A stretch of 64,000 bases of DNA from Nocardioides marinisabuli (GCF_013466785.1 NZ_CP059163.1:1240001-1304000), one strand, 5' to 3'; shown: positions 7,926 to 17,611, counted from the stretch's first letter. The notes: generated by a model not told the origin, from the sequence alone. Numbers and translations: made by a program.

Positions 7926-9346
7926 GGGTCGCGCCGGGAGACGCGGACCCGGGCGCCGTCGCGGGGCACCGAGGTGATGTTGCGGACCTTCGGGGCGTCG
8001 TCGACCGGGGTGGCGACGTCGTGGACGCGCAGCACCTCGCGGAGCACCGCGACGCCCTCCATCTGCGCGAAGCCGGCGCCGATGCAGCGGCGTACGCCGC
8101 CGCCGAAGGGGATCCAGGTGTTGGTCGGCGGGTTCTGCCCCAGGAAGCGCTCGGGACGGAAGGCGTCGGGGTCGGGGTGGTGCTCGGACTTCTGGTGGGT
8201 CACGATGATCGAGGGGCCGACGGTGACCCCGCGGGGCAGGTCGACGCCGCCGACGGTGGCGGGCCGCATCAGGGTGCGCACCACCATCGGGATGACCGGG
8301 TGCAGGCGCATCGACTCCTTCATCACCGCCTCCAGCCAGGCGTCGTCCTCGGCGCTGTCGCCGTCGGCGGCGGCCTGGGAGCGCCGCAGCAGCTCGGGGT
8401 CGCGGCCCAGCTCGTAGAGCGCCCAGGCCAAGGAGGTGGCCGTCGTCTCGTGCCCGGCCAGCAGCAGGGTGATCAGCTGGTCGCGCAGCTCGGTGTCGCT
8501 GAGCTCGTCGCCCTCCTCCACACCGTGCCGGATCAGCCGCGACAGCACGTCGCTGCGCTCGGCGAGGTCGGGGGCCGAGCGGCGCTCGCGGATCTCGGCG
8601 TAGATCAGCCGGTCGAGCTCGGCCTGGTTCTGCACGGTGCGCCGCCACGGCCCGAAGCGCTGCAGCCGCGGGTAGCCCCAGCCCAGCAGCACCGCGGGGC
8701 TGATGTCGACGGTGGCGTTCACCCGCGGGCGCATCGCGGCCAGCCTGGACTCGTCGGTGACACCGAAGACCACCCGCAGGATCACCTCGAGGGTCAGCAC
8801 GTTCATCCGGTCCAGCGAGCGCAGCACGACGCCGTCGGGCCAGTGCGCCGCCTCGTCGGCGGCCAGGTCGGTCACCAGGAAGCGGTACTCGCGCAGCGCG
8901 GCGCCGTTGAAGGCCGGCATCAGCAGCTTGCGCGCCCGCTTGTGGTCGGCGCCGTCCTGCAGCAGCAGCGAGTGCTCGCCCATGATCGGGCCGAGGATGG
9001 CGTTGCCCTTGCCGGCGTGGAAGAACTCCGGGTCGGCGGCGAAGATCTCCTTGGTGTGCTCGGGGCGGGTGAAGAAGACCAGCGGCTGCGCGCGCGGCAC
9101 CAGCCGCACGGTGAAGACGTCGCCGTAGGTGCGGTGCAGGTAGGGGTGCATCCAGTGCCGGAAGCGCAGCAGCGCCGCCGTCTGCACCAGGGCCGGCCAC
9201 CGCGGGCCCGGCGGCAGCCCCTGCGGGGCCACCCGAGCAGCGCCGGCCTCGCCGACCGAGGCACCGCTCATCCGGCGGAACCGCTCCTCGGTGAGCTCCC
9301 CGGTCTCGGGGAGCGCGTCGAGCAGGGCGTTCTGAGAGGTGGCCAT
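7907..9346 (-). CDS. Cytochrome P450
   Basis: 479 residues, soluble bacterial type. The I-helix motif AGHETT (297-302), the ExxR pair (Glu344, Arg347) and the heme loop FGGGVRRCIG with ligand Cys421 are all intact. The proline-rich hinge (PQGLPPGPRWP, 41-51) is present. It should be a heme monooxygenase needing a ferredoxin and reductase from elsewhere. It lies last in a run flavin monooxygenase-TetR-hydrolase-P450. There is no ribosome-binding site before the ATG, and a TAGTAT box 5 nt upstream suggests an extra leaderless transcript. Confidence 0.93.
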   Translation of the reverse strand: MATSQNALLDALPETGELTEERFRRMSGASVGEAGAARVAPQGLPPGPRWPALVQTAALLRFRHWMHPYLHRTYGDVFTVRLVPRAQPLVFFTRPEHTKEIFAADPEFFHAGKGNAILGPIMGEHSLLLQDGADHKRARKLLMPAFNGAALREYRFLVTDLAADEAAHWPDGVVLRSLDRMNVLTLEVILRVVFGVTDESRLAAMRPRVNATVDISPAVLLGWGYPRLQRFGPWRRTVQNQAELDRLIYAEIRERRSAPDLAERSDVLSRLIRHGVEEGDELSDTELRDQLITLLLAGHETTATSLAWALYELGRDPELLRRSQAAADGDSAEDDAWLEAVMKESMRLHPVIPMVVRTLMRPATVGGVDLPRGVTVGPSIIVTHQKSEHHPDPDAFRPERFLGQNPPTNTWIPFGGGVRRCIGAGFAQMEGVAVLREVLRVHDVATPVDDAPKVRNITSVPRDGARVRVSRRDPAHISR

Positions 9347-9349
9347 GTC

Positions 9350-9366
9350 ACATACTAGGAGTACGT
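9350..9366 (-). promoter_or_regulatory. Inverted repeat and -10 box before the P450 gene
   Basis: ACATACT (9350-9356), a 3-nt centre, then AGTACGT (9360-9366): a 7-bp inverted repeat with one mismatch. On the minus strand it contains TAGTAT (9357-9352), 5 nt before the P450 start codon, so the repeat would cover a leaderless promoter. A TetR-type regulator is encoded two genes upstream; binding is inference. Confidence 0.4.
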
Positions 9367-10331
9367 CACCCCGTCGTGTCGAGGGCCGGCGCCAGGTGCC
9401 GGGTCAGGAAGTGCACCTGGTGGGCCAGGGCGGGGGCGAAGAAGTCCTTGCCGGGCCAGACGTCGAAGTGGTCGCCGGGGTAGTGCCGGACCTCCGCCCG
9501 ACCCTTGACCGCCGCCTTGGCCGCCGCCTGCGGCGGGGCGAGCCGGTCGAAGTCGGCGATCTGCACCAGCAGCGGGCAGGTGACCTCCTTGGCGCTCTTG
9601 ATCGGGCGGTGGCTGCCGAGCTCGAGCGCCACGGCGGCGTCGACCTCGTTGCGCCACGACGGCCCGGCCAGTGCGAGGTAGTCCTCCTTGCAGCCGGGCA
9701 GGGTCAGGGCGCCCTGCTCACCGGGGTCGGCCACGACCGGCACCATCACCGGGCCGCGCCGCGAGGCCAGCGCGCGCGAGCGCACCCCGTCGACGGTCGA
9801 GCGGGCCAGCGTCAGCGGCGAGTGGTGGCGCAGCGCCAGCCGGCCGGCTGCGGCCCCGTCGACCAGCGGCGTCAGCGAGACCACCGCGGCGACGTCGTCG
9901 CGCCCGGCGGCGACGGCGAGCACGTGGCCGCCGGCCAGCGAGACGCCCCAGAGGACCAGGCGGCCCGCGTCGACGCCCGGGAGGGCGGCGGCCGCGGTCG
10001 CGGCGGCGCGGAAGTCCTCGAGCTGGCCGGCCACCGAGACCCGCTGGCGCACCGCCCCGCCCGAGCGCCCGAAGCCGCGGTAGTCGAAGGCGAGCACGTC
10101 GAGCCCCGCGGCAGCCAGGCCGTCGGCGAAGGGCAGCAGCCCCGAGTCGACGGTGCCGGCCAGGCCGTGGGCCATCACCACGACCGGCCGCCCGGCCGGT
10201 CCGGCCAGCTGGTCGTGCGCGGCCGGCACGTGGGTGGCCACGCACTCGTCGGAGCCCGACGCGAAGCGCACCTCGTGGTGGGTCGGGGCCGGGGCGGCCA
10301 GGGTCGTGTCAGCCAGGGTCGTGTCGGTCAT
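9366..10331 (-). CDS. Alpha/beta hydrolase
   Basis: 321 residues. The oxyanion-hole motif MAHGLAG, the FDYRGFGRSGG strand, the nucleophile elbow GVSLAG and a late Asp (QIADFDRLAPP) and His (YPGDHFDVW) complete a Ser-Asp-His triad. The lid region is short. Such proteins hydrolyse esters or carbon-carbon bonds. An ester hydrolase next to a Baeyer-Villiger-type monooxygenase is a common pairing: the oxygenase makes an ester or lactone and the hydrolase opens it. Start overlaps the TetR stop by 4 nt. Confidence 0.88.
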   Translation of the reverse strand: MTDTTLADTTLAAPAPTHHEVRFASGSDECVATHVPAAHDQLAGPAGRPVVVMAHGLAGTVDSGLLPFADGLAAAGLDVLAFDYRGFGRSGGAVRQRVSVAGQLEDFRAAATAAAALPGVDAGRLVLWGVSLAGGHVLAVAAGRDDVAAVVSLTPLVDGAAAGRLALRHHSPLTLARSTVDGVRSRALASRRGPVMVPVVADPGEQGALTLPGCKEDYLALAGPSWRNEVDAAVALELGSHRPIKSAKEVTCPLLVQIADFDRLAPPQAAAKAAVKGRAEVRHYPGDHFDVWPGKDFFAPALAHQVHFLTRHLAPALDTTG

Positions 10332-10930
10332 GACGTCCTTCCGTAGATGGTGCGCAGCCACACGGCGACCACGCCCTCGACCAGCTCCTCGCGGCCCAGC
10401 GGGCCGCCGACGGCGCTGCGTTCCAGCATCCGGTCGTTGAGCTCGAGCAGCACCGTGGCCAGCGTCGTGGCGGCCACCCCGTCGGGCGCGCGGCCGGCCT
10501 CGCGCTCGGCGTCGATCATCGCCGCCACCACGGGCACGAACGACTCGCGGTCGGAGTCCCACATCTCGCGCACCGCGGCGCTGGAGGCGCGGGCCTCCAG
10601 GGTGGCGCGGCACAGGTGCTCGTTGCGGTCCCAGCTGGCGAAGAGCCCGCGGATGGTGCCCTCGATGCGCTCCTGCGGGGTGCCCTCGCCCGTCAGCAGG
10701 GCGGCGGCCGCGGCGGTGTCGTCGTACATCTGCTCCATCAGCGCCGCGACCGCGGCCGCCTTGTTCTCGAAGTAGAAGTAGAAGGCCGAGCGGGTCACCC
10801 CCGCGCGACGCGAGATCTCGGCGATGTTGACGGCCTCGAACGAGGAGTCCTGCAGCAGCGCGTCGAGGGCGTTGAGCAGCGCCGTGCGCCGCTGGTCGCC
10901 GCGCGGGGTGGCGGAGTCGAGGGTGTTCAC
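10328..10930 (-). CDS. TetR-family transcriptional regulator
   Basis: 200 residues with an N-terminal helix-turn-helix (FEAVNIAEISRRAGVTRSAFYFYFENKAAAV), the TetR signature including the YFYF before the Asn-Lys turn, and an all-helical ligand-binding C-terminal domain. The GTG at 10930 overlaps the stop of the flavin monooxygenase gene, and its own stop overlaps the hydrolase start. As the embedded regulator of the operon it probably represses the promoter before the monooxygenase gene, where an inverted repeat covers the -35 box. Confidence 0.92.
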   Translation of the reverse strand: MNTLDSATPRGDQRRTALLNALDALLQDSSFEAVNIAEISRRAGVTRSAFYFYFENKAAAVAALMEQMYDDTAAAAALLTGEGTPQERIEGTIRGLFASWDRNEHLCRATLEARASSAAVREMWDSDRESFVPVVAAMIDAEREAGRAPDGVAATTLATVLLELNDRMLERSAVGGPLGREELVEGVVAVWLRTIYGRTS

Positions 10931-12282
10931 CGGGCTCCTGCCAGCACGCCGCCGCCGAGCCGCTCGGCGCGCCGCATCCCGGCCGGGATCTCCTTGGCGC
11001 GCATGTCGTGCTCGTAGATGAAGTAGTCGAGCTGCTGGGTGTGGCGGGGCCGGTCGAGCACGTGGCCGGTGTACTTCTGCTGGTCGGCGTCGATCACCTG
11101 CTCCATGGTGTCGACGTCGGGCAGGCGGTAGCGGCCCACCGCGTAGGCCCCGAGCAGGCGCGCCTGGCACTCCACGAAGGGGAACAGCGTCGGGGTCGAC
11201 TGGGCCAGGCCCATGAAGACCAGGTCGTCGCGACCGGGCAGGAACATCCGCTTGAAGAGCCGGATCCGGTTGTCGGGGGCGCTGACCACGTCGGGGTCGA
11301 AGAACGGGAAGGTGATGTTGTAGCCGGTGGCGTAGACGATGACGTCGAACTCCCCCGACGTGCCGTCCTCGAAGTGCACCGTCGAGCCGTCGAGGCGCGA
11401 GACGTTGGGCTTGGGCGTGACGTCGCCCGAGCCGAGCCGCAGCGGCAGCTCGACCGACTGGGTCGGGTGCGCCTCGAAGAACTTGTGGTTGGGCTTGGGC
11501 AGCCCGTAGAGCTCGGGGTTCGAGCCGGCCATGAACTGCATCTTCTGCAGCACCTTGCGCTGCCACTTCAGCGGCAGGTACGGCGTGGTCACGTAGTACT
11601 TGTCGGCCGGGAGCCCGCCGGTGTACTTCGGCACGATCCAGGCGCTCGAGCGGGTCGAGAGGGTGACCTCGTTCTGCAGGCTGCGGCTGGAGAGCTCGAC
11701 GGTGATGTCGGCGGCACTGTTGCCCAGGCCCACCACCAGGATCCGCTTGCCGGTGAAGTCGAGCGGGTCGTGCGGGTCTATGTAGTGGTGCGAGTGGATC
11801 GAGGTGCCGGTGAACTCGCCGGGGAAGTCGGCCATCCGCGGGTCCCAGTGGTGGCCGTTGGCGACCACGAGCAGGTCGACGTGGCGCTCCTCGCCCGACT
11901 GCAGGCGCAGGTCCCAGCCGCCGCCGGGCGCGGGGTCGGCGTGCTCGACGCCGTTGCGGAACTCGATCGGGTCCAGCAGCCCGAAGGCCTCGGCGTAGGA
12001 GTCGAGGTACGCCTTGACCTGGGTGTGGTGCGGGAAGTCGGGGTAGTGCTCGGGCATCGGGAAGTCCTTGAAGGACAGCCGGTGCTTGGAGGTGTCGATG
12101 TGCAGCGAGCGGTAGGCGCTGCTGTGCCCGTTGGGGTTGCCGAAGGCCCAGTTGCCGCCGATCCGGTCGGAGCTCTCGTAGCAGGTGTAGGGCACCCCGT
12201 AGTCGGTGAGCATCTTGCCGGCGGTCAGCCCGCTGATGCCGGCGCCGATGACGGCGGTGGTCGGCAGGGTCGGAGCGGGCAC
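10927..12282 (-). CDS. Flavin-containing / Baeyer-Villiger-type monooxygenase
   Basis: 451 residues. FAD-binding GAGISG (residues 13-18), followed by the YESSDRIGGNW strand; the FMO fingerprint FTGTSIHSHHY (FxGxxxHxxxY); NADPH-binding VVGLGNSA; and a late ATGYN. It should hydroxylate or insert oxygen using NADPH and O2. The GTG start at 12282 is set by an AGGAGG ribosome-binding site (12286-12291); longer readings lack one. First gene of an overlapping operon with TetR, hydrolase and P450. The substrate is unknown; terpene or alkyl-ketone breakdown are possibilities. Confidence 0.9.
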   Translation of the reverse strand: MPAPTLPTTAVIGAGISGLTAGKMLTDYGVPYTCYESSDRIGGNWAFGNPNGHSSAYRSLHIDTSKHRLSFKDFPMPEHYPDFPHHTQVKAYLDSYAEAFGLLDPIEFRNGVEHADPAPGGGWDLRLQSGEERHVDLLVVANGHHWDPRMADFPGEFTGTSIHSHHYIDPHDPLDFTGKRILVVGLGNSAADITVELSSRSLQNEVTLSTRSSAWIVPKYTGGLPADKYYVTTPYLPLKWQRKVLQKMQFMAGSNPELYGLPKPNHKFFEAHPTQSVELPLRLGSGDVTPKPNVSRLDGSTVHFEDGTSGEFDVIVYATGYNITFPFFDPDVVSAPDNRIRLFKRMFLPGRDDLVFMGLAQSTPTLFPFVECQARLLGAYAVGRYRLPDVDTMEQVIDADQQKYTGHVLDRPRHTQQLDYFIYEHDMRAKEIPAGMRRAERLGGGVLAGAR

Positions 12283-12325
12283 GGGGCCTCCTGGGGCGTG
12301 GGCGGACGTCGGTGTGACGTGGGAC

Positions 12326-12354
12326 ACGCTAGGGCGCGATTTGACACGCGTCAA
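12326..12354 (-). promoter_or_regulatory. Promoter of the monooxygenase operon with inverted repeat at -35
   Basis: Minus strand: -35 TTGACG (12354-12349), a 17-nt spacer, -10 TAGCGT (12331-12326), about 44 nt before the GTG. The -35 lies in TTGAC-4-GTCAA (12341-12354), a perfect 5-bp-arm inverted repeat, a natural operator for the TetR protein of the operon. Confidence 0.65.
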
Positions 12355-12380
12355 CTGACTGTCCGCGCCTGCTGCGGCCG

Positions 12381-12386
12381 TACGCT
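12381..12386 (+). promoter_or_regulatory. Leaderless -10 box of the M1 peptidase gene
   Basis: TACGCT ends 6 nt before the GTG at 12393, the spacing expected when transcription starts at the initiation codon. No ribosome-binding site is present. Confidence 0.55.
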
Positions 12387-12392
12387 TCGTCG

Positions 12393-13787
12393 GTGCCCAC
12401 CTCCCCGCGCCGTCGCGCGCGCCCGGCCCCCACCCTCGCTGCTCTCGCCCTCGCCGCGACGCTGCTGCCCGGCGCACCGGCCTCGGCCCGGCCCGCGGGC
12501 GAGACGCTCTTCCCGTCCCAGGGCAACAGCGGCTACCAGGTCCGCGTCTACGACGTCGCGATGGACTACCAGCCGCTGACCAACCGGGCCCGGACCCGGG
12601 TGCTGGTGCGCGCCAGCGCCAAGCGGACCCTCGACTCCTTCCACCTCGACTTCTCGGGCCCGCGCGTCACCGAGGTGCTCGTCGACGGGGTCGCGGCACA
12701 GCACCGGCGTACGGGCGCGCACGAGCTGGTCGTCACCCCCGCCGAGCCGGTGCGCCGCGGGCGGTTCACGGTGTCGGTGTCGTGGCAGGGCGAGCCGCCC
12801 GAGCACACCGACGCCGACGGCTCCACCGAGGGCTGGGTGCGCACCTCGGACGGTGCGGTGGCGCTGGGCGAGCCGGTCGGTGCGATGACCTGGCTGCCCT
12901 CCAACAACACCCCCGGCGACAAGGCCCGGTTCCGCTACGCGATCACGGTGCCGACCGGCTACGAGGTCGCGGCCAACGGCGACCTGGTGGGCCGCGACGA
13001 GACCGCCACCTCGACCACCTGGCGCTGGGACGCGCGCGACCCGATGGCCACCTACCTGGCGATGGTCGCGATCGGGCAGTTCGACGTACACGAGTCGGCG
13101 ACGACGTCGGTCGACGGCCGCACCATCCCGATCTGGTCGTTCACTGACCCCACCACCGGCGACGCAGCCGACGCACGCGAGGCCCTGCCCGGGATCCTCG
13201 CGTTCAACGAGGAGCTCTTCGGGCCCTACCCCTTCACCTCCGCCGGCCTCGTGGTCGACGACGCGAGGGTCGGCTACGCCCTCGAGACCCAGACCCGCGC
13301 CTTCTACCCGCCGGGCGCCGCGACCACCTCCACGGTCGTGCACGAGGTCGCCCACCAGTGGGTCGGCAACGCCGTCACCCTCACCGACTGGCACGACATC
13401 TGGCTGGCCGAGGGCTTCGCGACGTACGCCGAGTGGCTCTACGCCGCCGAGCACGGCGGGCCGCGCCCGGGCCAGCGCTTCAAGGCGCTCTACGCCCGCC
13501 CGGCCTCCGACGACCTCTGGAGCCCCGCGCCCACCCGCTTCACCGACAGCTCCCAGCTCTTCGGCGCGCCGGTCTACACCCGGGGCGCGATGACCCTGCA
13601 CGCGCTGCGCCAGCGGGTCGGCGACGCCGACTTCTTCGCGATCCTGCGCGCCTGGGTGCGCCGCCACCACGACGCCAACGTGACCACCCGCGACCTGCTG
13701 CGCCTCTCCGAGCGGGTCTCGGGCGAGGAGCTGGACGGGCTGTTCCGCGAGTGGCTGGTGCGCGACGGGAAGCCGCGGGGCTACTGA
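12393..13787 (+). CDS. Secreted M1-family zinc metallopeptidase
   Basis: 464 residues with a signal peptide (Arg-rich start, LAALALAATLLPGAPASA). The N-terminal beta domain is followed by the catalytic HEVAHQW: zinc ligands His317 and His321, catalytic Glu318 and third ligand Glu340 (in LAEGFATY). This is the aminopeptidase N / leukotriene hydrolase family; the GAMEN-like exopeptidase motif is replaced by YALETQT. At this length the protein lacks the large C-terminal domain of full aminopeptidases, as in many actinobacterial secreted members. It probably releases amino acids from peptides outside the cell. Confidence 0.9.
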   Translation: MPTSPRRRARPAPTLAALALAATLLPGAPASARPAGETLFPSQGNSGYQVRVYDVAMDYQPLTNRARTRVLVRASAKRTLDSFHLDFSGPRVTEVLVDGVAAQHRRTGAHELVVTPAEPVRRGRFTVSVSWQGEPPEHTDADGSTEGWVRTSDGAVALGEPVGAMTWLPSNNTPGDKARFRYAITVPTGYEVAANGDLVGRDETATSTTWRWDARDPMATYLAMVAIGQFDVHESATTSVDGRTIPIWSFTDPTTGDAADAREALPGILAFNEELFGPYPFTSAGLVVDDARVGYALETQTRAFYPPGAATTSTVVHEVAHQWVGNAVTLTDWHDIWLAEGFATYAEWLYAAEHGGPRPGQRFKALYARPASDDLWSPAPTRFTDSSQLFGAPVYTRGAMTLHALRQRVGDADFFAILRAWVRRHHDANVTTRDLLRLSERVSGEELDGLFREWLVRDGKPRGY

Positions 13788-13806
13788 CCCGGACCGGCAA
13801 GTTGGA

Positions 13807-13853
13807 AAGTGTGGAGTCCTGGATGAACCAGGTTGATCCAGGACTCCACACTT
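13807..13853. terminator. Long perfect hairpin, copy 1 of a cruciform family
   Basis: Two perfect 18-nt arms (13807-13824 and 13836-13853; AAGTGTGGAGTCCTGGAT on the left) flank an 11-nt loop that itself contains AACC-A-GGTT. It separates the convergent peptidase and hutI genes and should terminate in both directions. The outer arms and loop are shared with 38501-38545. Confidence 0.8.
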
Positions 13854-13878
13854 CCTCGGGGACACACCCGGTGCGACC

Positions 13879-15054
13879 TCACTGCAGCGGGACGCCGCCG
13901 CGGTAGACCGAGCGCACCAGCGGCACCCCGGGGCGGTAGGCCAGGTGCACGTGGCTGGGGGCGTCGAGCACCACCAGGTCGGCCCGCATGCCCGGCGCCA
14001 GCACGCCGACGTCGTCGCGGTCGAGGGCGCGGGCCCCACCGAGGGTGACCGCGCGGACGGCCTCGGCCGGGGTCATCCTCATCTCGCGGACCGCGAGCGC
14101 GACGCAGAACGGGATGGAGCTGGTGAAGCAGGAGCCGGGGTTGCAGTCGGAGGCCAGCGCGACGTCGACGCCGGCGTCGAGCAGCCGACGGGCGTCGGGG
14201 TAGGGCTGGCGGGTCGAGAACTCCACGCCCGGCAGCAGAGTGGCGATGGTGCCGCTGTCGCGCAGCGCGTCGACGTCGGCGTCGTCGAGGTGGGTGCAGT
14301 GGTCGACCGCGACGAGGCCGAGCTCGCAGGCCAGCTGGACGCCCGGGCCCGGGCCGAGCTGGTTGGCGTGCAGCCGCCCGCGCAGCCCGGCGGCCGCGCC
14401 GGCCGTGAGCACCGCGCGCGCCTGGTCGGCGTCGAAGGCGCCGCGCTCGCAGAAGGCATCGATCCAGCGGGCGTGCGGCGCGGCCGCCTCGAGCATCGGG
14501 CCGGTGACCAGGTCGACGTACGCCGCCGGGTCACCCGCGTGCTCGGGTGGCACGACGTGGGCGCCGAGGAAGGTCGTCTCGTCGGTGAGCTCGCGCGCGA
14601 CCGCGAGCGAGCGGGCCTCGTCGTGGACGCTGAGGCCGTAGCCGCTCTTGATCTCGACGGTGGTGGTGCCCTGGCGGCGCATCTCGGCCACCAGCCCGGC
14701 GGCGTGGGCCAGCAGCTGCTCGTCGGTGGCGGCGCGGGTGGCGGCGACGGTGGTGCGGATGCCCCCGGCTGAGTAGCTCTCGCCGGCCATCCGGGCCGCG
14801 AACTCCGCCGACCGGTCGCCGGCGAAGACGAGGTGGCTGTGGCTGTCGACGAAGCCGGGCAGCACCGCGCGGCCGCCGACGTCGACCGCGGCGGCGGCGG
14901 CCGGGGCCTCGGCGGCGGGTCCGACCCACGCGACCCGTCCCCCCTCGACGACGACGGCCGCGTCGGGCACCAGCCCGAGGACGTCGCCGGGCCCGACCCG
15001 GGCGGGGTCGTTGGTGGCGAGCTCGGCGATGCCGGTGATCAGCAGGGAGGTCAT
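13879..15054 (-). CDS. hutI: Imidazolonepropionase
   Basis: 391 residues, amidohydrolase fold. It hydrolyses imidazolone-5-propionate to N-formimidoyl-glutamate, the third step of histidine breakdown. Visible signatures: metal site [10 protein letters not shown], the substrate loop [22 protein letters not shown], metal-binding HANQLG, VDHCTHL, and the Asp in [10 protein letters not shown]. Length fits the family (about 400). Its ATG overlaps the hutF stop by 4 nt, so the two are translated together, with the M20 amidohydrolase upstream. Confidence 0.95.
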   Translation of the reverse strand: MTSLLITGIAELATNDPARVGPGDVLGLVPDAAVVVEGGRVAWVGPAAEAPAAAAAVDVGGRAVLPGFVDSHSHLVFAGDRSAEFAARMAGESYSAGGIRTTVAATRAATDEQLLAHAAGLVAEMRRQGTTTVEIKSGYGLSVHDEARSLAVARELTDETTFLGAHVVPPEHAGDPAAYVDLVTGPMLEAAAPHARWIDAFCERGAFDADQARAVLTAGAAAGLRGRLHANQLGPGPGVQLACELGLVAVDHCTHLDDADVDALRDSGTIATLLPGVEFSTRQPYPDARRLLDAGVDVALASDCNPGSCFTSSIPFCVALAVREMRMTPAEAVRAVTLGGARALDRDDVGVLAPGMRADLVVLDAPSHVHLAYRPGVPLVRSVYRGGVPLQ

Positions 15055-16394
15055 CGGTCGTCCTTCCAGACGCGGTCGATCGCGGCGGCGAGGTCGCGGC
15101 CGACCTCGGGGGCCTGCTCGCGGGTGTGCACCAGGCGTCCGTCGACGACGACCCGGGTGACGTCGGCGCCGGTGGCGGCGAAGACGGCGGTGTGCTCGTC
15201 GGCCCCGGTGCCGGCGGTGCGGGGGCTGGTGGTGTCGAGCGTGACCAGGTCGGCGCGCGCCCCGACCGCGATCGCGCCGGCGTCGTCCAGGCCGAGCGCG
15301 CCGTGGCGCAGCCCGGCCCCGAGCAGCTCGGCGGCGGCCCAGTGCCCGCGGCGCTCGGCCACGAGCCGCTCGTCGAGCTCGACGGCGCGCATCTCCTCGA
15401 AGAGGTCGACCACGGCGTGGCTGTCGGAGCCCAGCGTCAGCGCGCTCCCGGCGTCGTGCAGCGCCCGGCTCGGCCCGACCCCGTCGCCGAGGTCGCGCTC
15501 GGTGGTGGGGCAGAAGCAGGCGTGCGTGCGACTCGCGCCGAGGGCCAGCACGTCGGCGTCGTCGAGGTGGGTCGCGTGCACCGCGCTGGTCAGCGGGCCC
15601 AGCACCCCGGCCTCGGCGAGCACCTGCGTCGGCGAGGCGTCGTACGCCGCGCGGCAGGCGTCGTTCTCGGCGCGCTGCTCGCTCAGGTGCACGTGCAGCG
15701 GCCGGCCCCGGGCGCCCTCGACCACGGTCGCCAGCTGCTCGCGCGGCACGGCGCGCACCGAGTGCACCGCCGCGCCGACGACCACGTGGGGCTGGTCGGC
15801 GACCGCGGCGGCCAGCGCCTCGACCCGCCGCGCCCACCGCTCGGCGTCGCCGTCGCTGTAGCGCACCTGCGCACCCTCGACCGGCGCCCCGAACCCCGAG
15901 GAGAGGTAGCAGGTGTCGAGCAGCGTGAGCCGGATCCCGGCGCGCCGGGCGGCCTCGACGAGGACCAGGCCGGTCTCGTTGGGCTCGGCGTAGGGGCGTC
16001 CGTCGGGGGCGTGGTGCAGGTAGTGGAACTCCCCCACCGTCGCGATCCCGACCGAGGCCATCTCGCGGTAGAGCGCGGTGGCCAAAGCCAGGAGGTCGTC
16101 GGGGTCGAGGCGCCCGGCGAGGTCGTACATCTGCTCGCGCCAGGTCCAGAACGTCCCGCCCCCGCGCTGGGTGCGCCCGCGCAGCGCCCGGTGGAAGGCG
16201 TGGCTGTGGCTGTTGGCCAGGCCGGGGAGCGTGAGACCGGGGACCCGCTCGACCCCGGACGGCACCCGCGCCGACGCCTCGACCTGGGTGAACCGGCCGC
16301 CCTCGACCTCGACCAGCACGTCGTCCTCGACCCGCCCGCCGACCCAGGCCCGCTCGAGCAGGTACGCCGTCGGCCCCGTCACCGGCCCCGTCAC
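15051..16394 (-). CDS. hutF: Formimidoylglutamate deiminase
   Basis: 447 residues. Converts N-formimidoyl-glutamate to N-formyl-glutamate and ammonia (the five-step histidine route). Signatures: [15 protein letters not shown] metal motif, [21 protein letters not shown] and [15 protein letters not shown] with the last metal-binding Asp. Start is a GTG overlapping the stop of the upstream M20 gene; an alternative GTG lies 12 nt inside. HutF implies a following N-formylglutamate deformylase, but no classical hutG is seen here. Confidence 0.93.
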   Translation of the reverse strand: MTGPVTGPTAYLLERAWVGGRVEDDVLVEVEGGRFTQVEASARVPSGVERVPGLTLPGLANSHSHAFHRALRGRTQRGGGTFWTWREQMYDLAGRLDPDDLLALATALYREMASVGIATVGEFHYLHHAPDGRPYAEPNETGLVLVEAARRAGIRLTLLDTCYLSSGFGAPVEGAQVRYSDGDAERWARRVEALAAAVADQPHVVVGAAVHSVRAVPREQLATVVEGARGRPLHVHLSEQRAENDACRAAYDASPTQVLAEAGVLGPLTSAVHATHLDDADVLALGASRTHACFCPTTERDLGDGVGPSRALHDAGSALTLGSDSHAVVDLFEEMRAVELDERLVAERRGHWAAAELLGAGLRHGALGLDDAGAIAVGARADLVTLDTTSPRTAGTGADEHTAVFAATGADVTRVVVDGRLVHTREQAPEVGRDLAAAIDRVWKDDR

Positions 16395-17611
16395 GTGCAC
16401 AGCCGCTCGAGGGTGTCGGCCAGCGCGTCGACGCCGGCCAGGCAGTCGGGCAGCTCGGCGTGCTCGGCCGGGGAGTGCGAGACGCCGGTGGGGTTGCGCA
16501 CGAAGAGCATCACGGTCGGGATGCCGGCGCCGGAGAGGATGCCGGCGTCGTGGCCGGCCTGGGTGGGCAGCACCGGCCAGTCGCCGCCGGTGTGGTCGGC
16601 GGCGACGCGGCGGGCCAGGTCGGGGTCGAAGGAGACCAGGCCCGAGACCGACTCGGCGACCACCCGCACCTCGGTGCCGTCGACCTCGGCGCGCTGCCGG
16701 GCGCGCCGCTCCAGCCCGGCCACCAGCTCGGCCAGGGCGCCCTCGGACTCGCAGCGCGCGTCGAGCCAGGCGGTGACCCGCGACGGCACGGCGTTGGTGC
16801 CGTTGGGCACCACCTCGACGCGCCCGAAGGTGGCGCGGGCGCCGGCCCGACGGGCCTCCTCGTCGGCGGCCAGCGCGGTCGTCGCGTAGGTCAGCATCGG
16901 GTCGGCCCGGTCCTCCATCCGCGTGGTGCCGGCGTGGTCGGCGGTGCCGCTCAGCTCGAAGCGGTAGCGCCCGTGGGGCCAGATCCCGCTGGCCACCCCG
17001 ATCGCGCGGCCCAGGTCGACCAGGGCCCGGCCCTGCTCGACGTGCAGCTCCACGAAGGTCGTCACGCCCGCCAGCAGGTCGGGGTCGCCGGCCTGTGGGC
17101 CCGGCAGCCCGGCCGCCTCGAGCGCATCGGGCAGCGCCACGCCGTCGCGGTCGCGCAGCTCGCGCGCCCGCTCCCACGTCGTCGCGCCGGTCAGCAGCCG
17201 CGAGCCCAGGCAGGCCAGGCCGAAGCGCGAGCCCTCCTCCTCGACGAAGACCGAGACCCCGACCGGCCGGGCCGGCACCACGCCGCGCTCCCGCATCCGG
17301 TCGATCGCCGCGAGCGCCGAGACGACGCCGAGCGGGCCGTCGTACGCCCCGCCGTCGAGCACCGAGTCGAGGTGCGAGCCGGTCAGCAGCCGCTCGTCGG
17401 GGCGGGTCGCGTGCTCCTCGCCCCACCAGCCGACGAGGTTGCCCAGGCCGTCGCCCTGCACGCGCAGGCCGCGCTGCTCGCACGCCTCCACGAACCAGGC
17501 CCGCAGCTCGCGCTCGGCGCCGGCCCACGGCTGGCGGAAGTAGCCGCCGCTAGCGGCCGAGCGGCCCACCGGCGCCAGCGCGCCCCACATCGCCTCGAAG
17601 TCATCGGCCAC
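16391..17611 (-). CDS. M20-family amidohydrolase (annotated as allantoate amidohydrolase type)
   Basis: About 406 residues from a GTG at 17611 with AGGCAGG upstream; a longer reading from ATG 17674 would overlap the divergent nitroreductase start. Zinc-site motifs: [36 protein letters not shown], and [10 protein letters not shown] near the end. The family removes carbamoyl, allantoate or acyl groups from amino acids. Translationally coupled to hutF and hutI, so the likely substrate is N-formyl-glutamate (in place of HutG) rather than allantoate. That assignment is inference from context. Confidence 0.82.
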   Translation of the reverse strand: MADDFEAMWGALAPVGRSAASGGYFRQPWAGAERELRAWFVEACEQRGLRVQGDGLGNLVGWWGEEHATRPDERLLTGSHLDSVLDGGAYDGPLGVVSALAAIDRMRERGVVPARPVGVSVFVEEEGSRFGLACLGSRLLTGATTWERARELRDRDGVALPDALEAAGLPGPQAGDPDLLAGVTTFVELHVEQGRALVDLGRAIGVASGIWPHGRYRFELSGTADHAGTTRMEDRADPMLTYATTALAADEEARRAGARATFGRVEVVPNGTNAVPSRVTAWLDARCESEGALAELVAGLERRARQRAEVDGTEVRVVAESVSGLVSFDPDLARRVAADHTGGDWPVLPTQAGHDAGILSGAGIPTVMLFVRNPTGVSHSPAEHAELPDCLAGVDALADTLERLCT

